A DNA stretch of 31,686 bases, from positions 1 to 31,686 of the forward strand of contig CANRBW010000001.1 of the NCBI GenBank assembly GCA_947628975.1, given 5' to 3'. The DNA comes from an uncultured Oscillospiraceae bacterium. Its GTDB lineage: Bacteria > Bacillota > Clostridia > Oscillospirales > Oscillospiraceae. Each line of letters starts with the position of its first letter. Positions within the stretch are counted from its first letter, which is position 1. Made by a program: the position numbers and the translations under genes. The notes below the pieces were generated by a model. That model saw only the letters and a list, made by a program, of their open reading frames with translations. It made no database searches and was not told where the DNA came from. This document shows, one piece after another, positions 1 through 6,618 of the stretch.

Positions 1-469
1 CCGAGTCCACCACCACCACGTCCACCGCCCCGGAGCGGACCAGCATCTCCACGATCTGGAGCGCGTCCTCGCCGGTGTCGGGCTGGGAGATGAGCATGGA
101 GTCGATGTCCACTCCCAGGGCGCGGGCGTAGCTGGGGTCCAGGGCGTGCTCGGCGTCCACATAGGCCACCTCGCCGCCCCGCTTCTGGCTCTCGGCCACG
201 ATGTGCAGGGCCAGGGTGGTCTTGCCGGAGGACTCAGGGCCGTAGATCTCGATGATGCGGCCCTTGGGGACCCCGCCGATGCCCAGGGCCAGGTCCAGGG
301 ACAGCGAGCCGGTGGGGATGGCGTCCACCACCACGTGCTCGTTCTCTCCCAGGCGCATGATGGCGCCCTTGCCGTAGTCCTTCTCGATCTGGGCAATGGC
401 GGTCTCCAGGGCCTTCTTGCGGTCGGACGCGGGGGAGGCGGCGGGTACGGTCTTTTTCTTGTCAGCCAT
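1..469 (-). CDS. recA: RecA recombinase, N-terminal 156 residues (cut by window edge)
   Basis: RecA forms ATP-dependent filaments on single-stranded DNA, catalyses strand exchange and triggers LexA cleavage in the SOS response. The visible part starts [10 protein letters not shown] and contains the Walker A motif GPESSGKT at residues 77-84, the segment [10 protein letters not shown] near 102-111 and the Walker B region VVVVDS at the window edge, all typical of bacterial RecA. The ATG at 469 follows an AGGAGAGG ribosome binding site about 12 bases upstream. It lies 21 bases after the prmC stop on the same strand with no promoter visible between, so it is probably read from the DUF1385 promoter, perhaps with further control not visible here. 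I see no GAAC-N4-GTTC LexA box in the gap. The C-terminal half lies outside the window. Confidence 0.97.
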   Translation of the reverse strand, partial: MADKKKTVPAASPASDRKKALETAIAQIEKDYGKGAIMRLGENEHVVVDAIPTGSLSLDLALGIGGVPKGRIIEIYGPESSGKTTLALHIVAESQKRGGEVAYVDAEHALDPSYARALGVDIDSMLISQPDTGEDALQIVEMLVRSGAVDVVVVDS

Positions 470-490
470 GTCAGGTATCGTCCTCTCCTG

Positions 491-1390
491 TTATTTTATG
501 GGGGGCTGGGGGCCCTGCCTGGGCGGCAGACGGCCCTCCACCACCCGCCAGATCCCGGCGGTGTCGGGGTAGGTCTGTATCTCCTCCAGCCCGGCCCGGA
601 CAAAGAGCTTTTCCACCGGGTCGGACTGGCCCAGCCCCACCTCGCACATCAGCCACCCGCCGGGGCGCAGGGCGGCGGTCCACCGCTGGGTGATGGCCCG
701 GTAGAAGTCCAGGCCGTCCGCCCCGCCGTCCAGGGCCAGATGGGGCTCGTAGAGGCGGACAGAGTCGTCCAGACCGGCGATCTCCCCGGAGGGGATGTAG
801 GGGGGGTTGGCGGCGATCACGTCAAAGTCGCCCAGGGCCCTGGGGGGCTTTTCCAGGGCGTCGGCCCGACAGGTGGAGACCCGGTTTTCCAGGCCGTTGC
901 GGCGGATGTTCTGCCGGGAGACCCGCAGCGCGCCGTCGGACAGGTCGGCCAGGATCAGGGCGGCCCTGGGACAGTGGACCGCCACCGCCAGACCCACGCA
1001 GCCGCTGCCGGCGCACAGGTCCAGCACCCGCGGCTCGCCGGGGAGGGCGTCGGCGCGCAGGATGGCCTGCCGGGCCAGGACCTCGGTGTCCTCCCTGGGG
1101 ATGAGCACCTCCGGGGAGATGTCCAGGGGGACGCCGTAGAACTCCCACTCCCCCACCAGATAGGCCACCGGCTCCCCCCGGAGCCGCCGGTCCATCAGCT
1201 CCCGGAAGCGCCGGACGGCGCCGTCGGGGGCGTAGAGGGCCATGTCCCGGTATAGGGCCTCCCGGCTCTTCTCACAGGCGAAGCCCAGCAGCTCCATCGC
1301 CTCCAGCTGGGCGTTGTCGCTGCCGGCGGCCCGGAGGGCCCGCCGGGCGTCCAGATATAGGGTGTTGTAGGTGGCGGCTATGGGGATCAC
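491..1390 (-). CDS. prmC: Peptide chain release factor N5-glutamine methyltransferase PrmC (HemK)
   Basis: PrmC methylates the glutamine of the GGQ motif in release factors RF1 and RF2 with S-adenosylmethionine, raising termination efficiency. The product is about 299 residues, usual for the family. A helical N-terminal domain (about 1-95) is followed by a Rossmann methyltransferase domain with the SAM motif DLCAGSGCVG (124-133) and the catalytic NPPY motif (195-198, in ANPPYIPSGEI). It lies 25 bases after the DUF1385 gene and 21 bases before recA, so the three probably form one operon. The start is uncertain: a GTG at 1390 gives the longest form but has no spaced ribosome binding site, whereas GAAGGTGATC sits about 8 bases before an ATA codon at 1381 (see findings). 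Release factor gene prfA, often next to prmC, is absent here. Confidence 0.95.
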   Translation of the reverse strand: MIPIAATYNTLYLDARRALRAAGSDNAQLEAMELLGFACEKSREALYRDMALYAPDGAVRRFRELMDRRLRGEPVAYLVGEWEFYGVPLDISPEVLIPREDTEVLARQAILRADALPGEPRVLDLCAGSGCVGLAVAVHCPRAALILADLSDGALRVSRQNIRRNGLENRVSTCRADALEKPPRALGDFDVIAANPPYIPSGEIAGLDDSVRLYEPHLALDGGADGLDFYRAITQRWTAALRPGGWLMCEVGLGQSDPVEKLFVRAGLEEIQTYPDTAGIWRVVEGRLPPRQGPQPPIK

Positions 1391-1415
1391 CTTCTCTGCC
1401 GGGTTTGGGGGGACC

Positions 1416-2459
1416 TCACCAGGCGTCGGCGCCCTTCTCCTGGGGCAGGACCTCCGACAGGGCCCGGATGCCCACCTCGAGCATGGAGTCGTCGGGCTCC
1501 TGGGTGGTCCAGTTCTGGAGCCACAGCCCCGGCGCGGTGAGGATACGGGTGAGCCAGTTGTCGTGCCGGCCCACGAAGCGGTTGATCTCGTAGGTGATGG
1601 ACACGATGATGGGCAGGGAGGCCAGCCGGACCGCCAGGCGCAGCCAGACGTTGTCCCAGCTGCCGCCCAGCAGGGCGTGGACCAGGATGGCCACCGCCAT
1701 GATGACGAACAGGAAGCTGGTGCCGCAGCGGGGGTGGTGCCGGGGCATTTTGCGGACGTTCTCCACCGTCAGGGGCAGGCCGTTTTCGTAGCAGAAGATG
1801 GTCTGGTGTTCCGCCCCGTGGTAGCGGAAGACCCGCTTCATATCCTTGATCTTGGACATCAGGATGATATAGGCCAGGAAGATGAGGATGCGCACCGCAC
1901 CCTCGATGAGGTTCAGGAGCAGCTGGCGGCCGGGGTCGATCCAGCCCAGGCGGGTGAACAGCCCGGTGATGAGGGTGGGCAGGATGAAGAACAGCAGGAT
2001 GGAAAAGCCCAGGCCCAGGATCACCGAGACGGTGACCACCGCCCCCAGGGCCTTGTCGCTGAGGCTGTCGTCGCTCTGGTCCTTCTCCGGCAGGGGCTTG
2101 CCCGCCTTCCGGGCCCGCTCCCGGCGCTTTTCCTCCCGCTTTTCCCGGCGGGCGCGGGCCTTTTCGCTCTCGGCCTCCTCCTCGTCGTCGGGGTAGAACT
2201 CCGCGGAGTACATCAGGGCCCGGACCCCGTGGACCATGGAGTCCACAAAGTTCACCGGCCCCCGGAGGAAGGGCAGACCCAGCCAGGGGTGGCGGGTCTT
2301 CACCAGCTTCAGCGGCTCCACCTTCACCTCCAGCTCCCCGTCCGGCTTGCGGACCACCACGGCCTCCTTCTCCGGGCCGCGCATCATGATGCCCTCGATG
2401 AGGGCCTGCCCGCCGCACATGGTCTTGAATTTGGGACAGCCTTCCTTACATTTGGCCAT
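1416..2459 (-). CDS. DUF1385 family membrane protein
   Basis: The 347-residue product belongs to the DUF1385 family, polytopic membrane proteins of unknown function that in clostridia commonly sit beside prmC. Hallmarks are the N-terminal CGGQALIEGIMMRGP and the central RYHGAEHQT motif. A charged, Lys/Arg/Glu-rich stretch (about 105-145) precedes several hydrophobic segments: one around 150-180, one around 195-225, and two in the last third. Start choice: ATG at 2459 follows AAAGGAG at a good distance; the frame is open for 24 more codons upstream but without a ribosome binding site. A promoter (TTGCAT-N17-TACACT) lies at 2503-2531, so this is the first gene of an operon with prmC and recA. 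The molecular role is unknown. Confidence 0.9.
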   Translation of the reverse strand: MAKCKEGCPKFKTMCGGQALIEGIMMRGPEKEAVVVRKPDGELEVKVEPLKLVKTRHPWLGLPFLRGPVNFVDSMVHGVRALMYSAEFYPDDEEEAESEKARARREKREEKRRERARKAGKPLPEKDQSDDSLSDKALGAVVTVSVILGLGFSILLFFILPTLITGLFTRLGWIDPGRQLLLNLIEGAVRILIFLAYIILMSKIKDMKRVFRYHGAEHQTIFCYENGLPLTVENVRKMPRHHPRCGTSFLFVIMAVAILVHALLGGSWDNVWLRLAVRLASLPIIVSITYEINRFVGRHDNWLTRILTAPGLWLQNWTTQEPDDSMLEVGIRALSEVLPQEKGADAW

Positions 2460-2502
2460 GGAAAAACTCCTTTTAGAAACGAACGGATGTTTGATAAAAG
2501 AC

Positions 2503-2531
2503 AGTGTAGCACACCTTCGGGAAAAATGCAA
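2503..2531 (-). promoter_or_regulatory. Sigma-A-type promoter for DUF1385-prmC-recA
   Basis: On the minus strand TTGCAT (2526-2531) and TACACT (2503-2508) are separated by 17 bases, about 45 bases before the DUF1385 start codon. This is the only good promoter I see for the three-gene operon. Confidence 0.65.
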
Positions 2532-2552
2532 GCCCCAAAGTGGGCGGGGAGG

Positions 2553-3662
2553 TCATTTCCCGGAGACGTAGACGGTGCAGGTGAGGGTGGAGCCGTCGGA
2601 GAGGGTGCAGGTGATCTTGGCGCTGCCGTTGCCCACGCCGGTGACGGTGCCGTCGCCGGAGACGGAGGCCACCGAGGCGTTGCTGGAGCTCCAGGACGCG
2701 GCCTGGCCGTCCCGGACCCGCAGGCGGACCGGGTCGGGGTACTGGGCGGTGATGGAGAAGTCGGTGTAGTTGAGGGAGGCGGAGCCCCCGGCGGGGGCGG
2801 CGGACGGGGACGGGGAGGCGGGGGCGGAGGCGGCCTGGCCGGACATCCCGCTGACCCGGACGATGGCGGTGGCGGTGGCCCCGCTCTGGGCGGTGACGGT
2901 GAGCTTGGTGTTGCCGTTGCCCACGGCGGTGACCACCCCGGTGGCGCTGACGGTGGCCACGGCCTCATTGTCCACCGCGTAGGTGGCCTGGGCCCGGCCC
3001 ACCCCGTCGATCTCCAGCTGGTAGGTGGGGTATCTGGGGGAGAGGGTGAAGTCGGTGCTGCTGAGCTTCAGCGTCCCGCCGGGGGCGGCGGAGGCCGCCG
3101 GGGCCGCCGAGGACGCGGGGGAGGCGGAGGGGGCCGGGGAGGGGGCCAGGGTCTGGGCCACCGGGTCGGTCTCCACCGGGGGCAGGTCGGGGGAGTCCAG
3201 ACTCAGGGGGTCGTCGGTGACCACGGCGGGGTCCTCCACCGGGGGCAGGGGCAGCGCGGAGGGGTGGGCCGACGGGGCGGCCGAGGCGGGGGCGGGGACC
3301 TCCGGGGACGCCGAGGGGGAGGGGGAGGGGTCGCCTCCGTCGCCGGAGGGGGGCAGCAGCCGGGGCAGAAGCTGGGTGCACATGACCCAGATGGCGGCCA
3401 GGATAACGGCGGCGGAGACCACGTAGAGCGCGATCCGCAGCCAGAAGCCCGGCCCCCGGCCCGGCTTGCGGCCCCCGGCCAGACGGCGGCCCCCCTGGCG
3501 GGGGGCGTAGTCGTCCTCGTCGTCGTAGGGGGGCTCGTAGCTGTCGTCGTCCCGGGAGCGGGAGCCGGCCTTGGCGTCACAGAAGGGACAGCGGCGGTAT
3601 GTGGCGGCGTAGTCCTCGCCGCAGTTGTCGCAGTGGATCAGTTCCGTCCGGTTTTTAGCCAT
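2553..3662 (-). CDS. Zinc-ribbon, single-pass membrane protein with two C-terminal Ig-like (BIG2) domains
   Basis: This 369-residue protein starts with a zinc ribbon (Cys 11, 14, 25, 28 in CDNC...CPFC), continues through an acidic/basic linker, has one transmembrane helix at about 73-98, then a long Pro/Ser/Ala-rich stalk (about 105-190) and two bacterial Ig-like domains at about 197-272 and 295-369. Each Ig-like domain ends with the BIG2 signature: TGVVTAVGNGNTKLTV in the first, DGTVTGVGNGSAKITC in the second. By topology the zinc ribbon is cytoplasmic and the Ig-like domains are outside, on a flexible stalk. The architecture suggests a cell-surface sensor or adhesin-like protein, but no specific function can be given. 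It is a single gene with its own promoter, divergent from the oxidoreductase at 3897. Confidence 0.85.
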   Translation of the reverse strand: MAKNRTELIHCDNCGEDYAATYRRCPFCDAKAGSRSRDDDSYEPPYDDEDDYAPRQGGRRLAGGRKPGRGPGFWLRIALYVVSAAVILAAIWVMCTQLLPRLLPPSGDGGDPSPSPSASPEVPAPASAAPSAHPSALPLPPVEDPAVVTDDPLSLDSPDLPPVETDPVAQTLAPSPAPSASPASSAAPAASAAPGGTLKLSSTDFTLSPRYPTYQLEIDGVGRAQATYAVDNEAVATVSATGVVTAVGNGNTKLTVTAQSGATATAIVRVSGMSGQAASAPASPSPSAAPAGGSASLNYTDFSITAQYPDPVRLRVRDGQAASWSSSNASVASVSGDGTVTGVGNGSAKITCTLSDGSTLTCTVYVSGK

Positions 3663-3721
3663 ATGACCGCCTCCTGTATGGATTGGAGCCCTTGACAGGG
3701 TGACATAATTCCTAGTTTATT

Positions 3722-3750
3722 ATTCTACACATTCCCACGGCGTTCGTCAA
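3722..3750 (-). promoter_or_regulatory. Sigma-A-type promoter for the zinc-ribbon/BIG2 gene
   Basis: Minus strand TTGACG (3745-3750), a 17-base spacer and TAGAAT (3722-3727), about 60 bases upstream of the start at 3662. AGGAGGCGG precedes the start codon. Confidence 0.75.
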
Positions 3751-3791
3751 CAGCAAAGGAAAAAATTTGAGAGGAAATTCCGGTCAAATAC

Positions 3792-3820
3792 TTCCACAAC
3801 TGAGAAGAACATGATATAAT
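3792..3820 (+). promoter_or_regulatory. Sigma-A-type promoter for the GltD-like oxidoreductase
   Basis: TTCCAC (3792-3797), a 17-base spacer and a perfect TATAAT (3815-3820), about 75 bases before the start codon at 3897. It lies about 40 bases from the divergent promoter of the zinc-ribbon gene. Confidence 0.7.
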
Positions 3821-3896
3821 TACCCCATAAGATACGGACGGCCCCGGCGGAGCCTGGCGCCGGGGCCACTCTCAAACCAGAAGGAGGCCGTTCCCC

Positions 3897-5114
3897 ATGA
3901 GTCTGCACATCGAAAACGAAGCCGCCCGCTGTCTCAACTGCAAGGTCCCCATGTGCCAGAAGGGCTGCCCCATCTCTACCCCCATCCCCCACATCATCCA
4001 GATGTTCAAGGAGGGCAAGATCATGGAGGCGGGGGAGGCCCTCTACCTCAACAACCCCCTGAGCTACATCTGCGCCACCGTCTGCGACCACGGCTCCCAG
4101 TGCTACGGCCACTGCGTCCTGGGCAAAAAGGGCACGCCGGTGCAGTTCTTCGAGATCGAGAAGTTCATCTCCGACACCTATCTGGCCCGGATGACCTACG
4201 ACCGCAAGCCCTCGGTGGGGAAGAGCGTGGGCGTGATCGGCTGCGGCCCCGCGGGGATGACGGCGGCCATCGTCCTGGCCCGGAACGGCTACGACGTGAC
4301 CATCTTTGAGAGCAAGGACATGATCGGCGGCATGACCCAGTACGGCATCCCGGAGTTCCGCCTGGGCCACCCGGTCTTCGTGCGCTACAAGAAGCTGCTG
4401 CTGGGGCTGGGGATCAAGGTCCGGCCCAACACCACCATCGGCGGGGCGCTGAAGATCGAGGACCTGTTCCGGGACGGCTACGCCGCCATCTTCGTGGGCA
4501 CCGGGGCCTGGCGGCCCAGGACGCTGAACATCCAGGGGGAGAGCCTGGCCCACGTCCACTACGGCATCTCCTATCTGGAGAACCCCTCCCACCACGACCT
4601 GGGCGCCAACGTGGTGGTCATCGGCATGGGCAACGTGGCCATGGACGTGGCCCGCACCGCCTTCCGGGGCGGGGCCCAGCGGGTGACGCTGGTGTCCAAC
4701 AGCCTCCATGCCACCGCCAGCGAGCACGAGATGGACTACACCCGGCTGGACGGGGCGGAGTTCGTCTACGGCAAGTCGGTGACCCGGATCACCGAGGAGG
4801 GGCCCATCTTCCGCAGCGTCCTCTTTGACGACGAGGGGAACGCCACCGGCTTTGCCGACGACGAGACCCTGATGCCCGCCACCGCGGTGGTCATCGCCGT
4901 GAGCCAGATGCCCAAGGACAAGCTGATCCAGTCCACCTACCACCTGGAGGGCAACGACAAGGGCCTGCTGGTGGTGGACGAGAACTATATGACCACCCGG
5001 GAGGGGGTCTTCGCCGCCGGGGACGTGGTCACCGGGCCCAAAACGGTGGTCCACGCTGTCAACGGGGCCAAGCTGGCCGCGGAGGCCATGATGCGCTACA
5101 TCGAGGGCAAGTGA
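3897..5114 (+). CDS. GltD-like NAD(P)-dependent flavin oxidoreductase (glutamate synthase small-subunit family)
   Basis: This 405-residue protein has the dihydropyrimidine-dehydrogenase/GltD architecture. The N-terminal iron-sulfur region carries Cys at about 12, 15, 20, 24 and again at 59, 63, 69, 73 (CLNCKVPMCQKGCP). An FAD-binding motif VIGCGPAGMTAA is near 113-124, and an NAD(P)-binding motif VVIGMGNVAMDVA is near 239. The C-terminal AAGDVVTGPKTVV is the usual FAD-contacting GD motif. Relatives act as the electron-input subunit of glutamate synthase or of NAD-dependent ferredoxin:NADP oxidoreductases. No large GltB or partner subunit lies next to it, so the electron acceptor is unknown. 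The start is supported by AGAAGGAGG just upstream. It is monocistronic, between its own promoter and a terminator. Confidence 0.88.
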   Translation: MSLHIENEAARCLNCKVPMCQKGCPISTPIPHIIQMFKEGKIMEAGEALYLNNPLSYICATVCDHGSQCYGHCVLGKKGTPVQFFEIEKFISDTYLARMTYDRKPSVGKSVGVIGCGPAGMTAAIVLARNGYDVTIFESKDMIGGMTQYGIPEFRLGHPVFVRYKKLLLGLGIKVRPNTTIGGALKIEDLFRDGYAAIFVGTGAWRPRTLNIQGESLAHVHYGISYLENPSHHDLGANVVVIGMGNVAMDVARTAFRGGAQRVTLVSNSLHATASEHEMDYTRLDGAEFVYGKSVTRITEEGPIFRSVLFDDEGNATGFADDETLMPATAVVIAVSQMPKDKLIQSTYHLEGNDKGLLVVDENYMTTREGVFAAGDVVTGPKTVVHAVNGAKLAAEAMMRYIEGK

Positions 5115-5133
5115 CCGAAGAGACGACATAGCG

Positions 5134-5168
5134 AGGGGCGGGACCCGCGGGTCCCGCCCCTCCGTTTT
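5134..5168 (+). terminator. Intrinsic terminator after the GltD-like gene
   Basis: A GC-rich stem AGGGGCGGGACCC / GGGTCCCGCCCCT around a GCG loop, followed by CCGTTTT. It begins 19 bases after the stop codon. Bases 5169-5264 up to the next gene hold only GC-rich sequence. Confidence 0.75.
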
Positions 5169-5264
5169 GTCCCGCGAGCCTGGCGGCGCGCCGCCCCGCC
5201 GGGGGTGACAGCTGGGTCCGCGAACGCGCCGCCGGCCGCCGCCTTGACCGCCTCCGGCGGCCGG

Positions 5265-6416
5265 TCACAGCTCCAGGGTCAGGCCGTCGGAGCTGAGGCC
5301 GTCCTTGTGGAGCATCTGCTCCAGCACGGCCACGTCGCTGGTGATGTCCAGGGCCTCGTCCTGGAACAGGCGGTCCAGCTGTTTTTCAAACCCTTCCACC
5401 ACCTTGTCCATCATCCCCTCGATGCGGACCTTGGCGGCGGAGATGTTCTCCCCCTCCACCCCCTGGCGGTCCAGCTGGGCATAGGCCCGCAGGATCTTCA
5501 GGGTGGTGGGGAGGTAGTAGCTCAAAAAGCCCCGGAGCTGGCCGGCCTTGCCGGGGTTCTTGCGCTGGTAGTCCAGGATCTTGCCGGTGATCTCCCCGAT
5601 GCGGTCGATCTTCGCGCTCATCACCGGGTCGGGGATGGCGTCGTTCACCTCCCGGATCTGGCGGAGGATGTCGTTGTCGTCGGCGGGCTGGGGCGGTTCC
5701 TGGGGCGCGTCCTCCAGCCCCTGGGCGGAGAGGACCAGCCGGTCCCCGGCCAGGTCCAGATAGCCCGTGGGCAGGATGCCCCGGTCCAGCATCTCCTGGA
5801 GCTCCCGGCAGACCTTTTTCCGGGCCCGCCCGGCGGCCTGGGCCAGGGCGGAGACGCTGACGCTCTCCCGGCGGCCGATCAGGCCCAGATACTTGAGGTA
5901 GAGCCGGGCCTTGCTCCGCTTCCGCAGACCGTAGAGCAGGGAGAGCAGGCCCCAGCCCGACAGGGCGCCGCAGGCGGCCAGGGCCCCGTTCCCCAGGGAC
6001 TGGGCCAGGCAGATCAGGGCGGCGGTGCCGAACAGCCCCAGCAAGACGCCCCCCAGGACGATGGCCCCCCGCCCGGCGGTGACCTTCACCTTGGACCGGC
6101 CCGCCCCGGCCGCCGGGCCGCTCTGGGCCTGGCCGGAGGCGGTCTGGGCCTGGGAGGTCTGGGTCTGGACGGTCTGGGCCTGGGAGGTCTGGGCGGCGGG
6201 GGCGGTCCAGCTCTGCCCCGACGCCGTGCCGGAGCGGGACAGGGCGCGCCACAGCCGGTTGAGCAGGGAGGGAATGGCCACCAGCAGGGAGACCAGCAGG
6301 TCCACCAGCAGCTCCACCAGGCCGCCCCGGGGGGGCCGGGGCGGCGCCGGACGGGGCGGGGGCTGGCGGGACCGGTCCCGGCGGGGCGGGTCGTATTTGT
6401 AGTGGTATTCGGACAT
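5265..6416 (-). CDS. XpaC-family (5-bromo-4-chloroindolyl phosphate hydrolysis) protein
   Basis: The C-terminal part, about residues 190-383 of 383, resembles the XpaC family: a long helical region with LSYYLPTTLKILRAYAQLD, a Gln/Glu-rich helix KVVEGFEKQLDRLFQDEALD and the family-type ending LEQMLHKDGL. The N terminus is Pro/Arg-rich, then a hydrophobic or amphipathic segment (about 32-52), a Gln/Thr/Ala-rich low-complexity linker with QTSQAQT repeats (about 75-95), and two membrane helices (about 113-155). XpaC was named for a hydrolysis phenotype in Bacillus; its biochemical role is unclear, and it is often next to TelA-type tellurite-resistance genes, which are absent here. ATG 6416 follows GGAGGAG; a 13-codon upstream extension lacks a ribosome binding site. 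Confidence 0.8.
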   Translation of the reverse strand: MSEYHYKYDPPRRDRSRQPPPRPAPPRPPRGGLVELLVDLLVSLLVAIPSLLNRLWRALSRSGTASGQSWTAPAAQTSQAQTVQTQTSQAQTASGQAQSGPAAGAGRSKVKVTAGRGAIVLGGVLLGLFGTAALICLAQSLGNGALAACGALSGWGLLSLLYGLRKRSKARLYLKYLGLIGRRESVSVSALAQAAGRARKKVCRELQEMLDRGILPTGYLDLAGDRLVLSAQGLEDAPQEPPQPADDNDILRQIREVNDAIPDPVMSAKIDRIGEITGKILDYQRKNPGKAGQLRGFLSYYLPTTLKILRAYAQLDRQGVEGENISAAKVRIEGMMDKVVEGFEKQLDRLFQDEALDITSDVAVLEQMLHKDGLSSDGLTLEL

Positions 6417-6450
6417 GGTATCGCTCCTCCGTCTGACCGTATACAGATAC

Positions 6451-6479
6451 ATCATACACCCCGGCCGGGGAAAAGTAAA
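6451..6479 (-). promoter_or_regulatory. Promoter for the XpaC-family gene
   Basis: Minus strand TTTACT (6474-6479), a 17-base spacer and TATGAT (6451-6456), 35 bases before the start codon at 6416. The spacer contains a CCCCGG/CCGGGG palindrome. Confidence 0.65.
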
Positions 6480-6523
6480 GGGATTTCCGCCCGGCGGCCG
6501 GGGCGGTTGTTACCGCTTTGTAA

Positions 6524-6552
6524 TTGCTTTTTGGGCGGTTTTCTTCTATAAT
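6524..6552 (+). promoter_or_regulatory. Promoter for the VanW/G5 gene
   Basis: TTGCTT (6524-6529), a 17-base spacer and TATAAT (6547-6552), about 65 bases before the start at 6619 and divergent from the XpaC promoter. Confidence 0.7.
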
Positions 6553-6618
6553 GTATAAATTAATGGACCCGTAAACCAGCGGGGGACCATCCCCCGAAGT
6601 GACGAGGTGTTGCAGGCC

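Noticed and set aside
1371..3695. A 774-codon open frame on the plus strand
   Set aside because: It runs opposite the DUF1385 and zinc-ribbon genes, is dominated by Gly/Arg/Gly-rich low complexity and has no ribosome binding site; such shadows are expected in GC-rich DNA.
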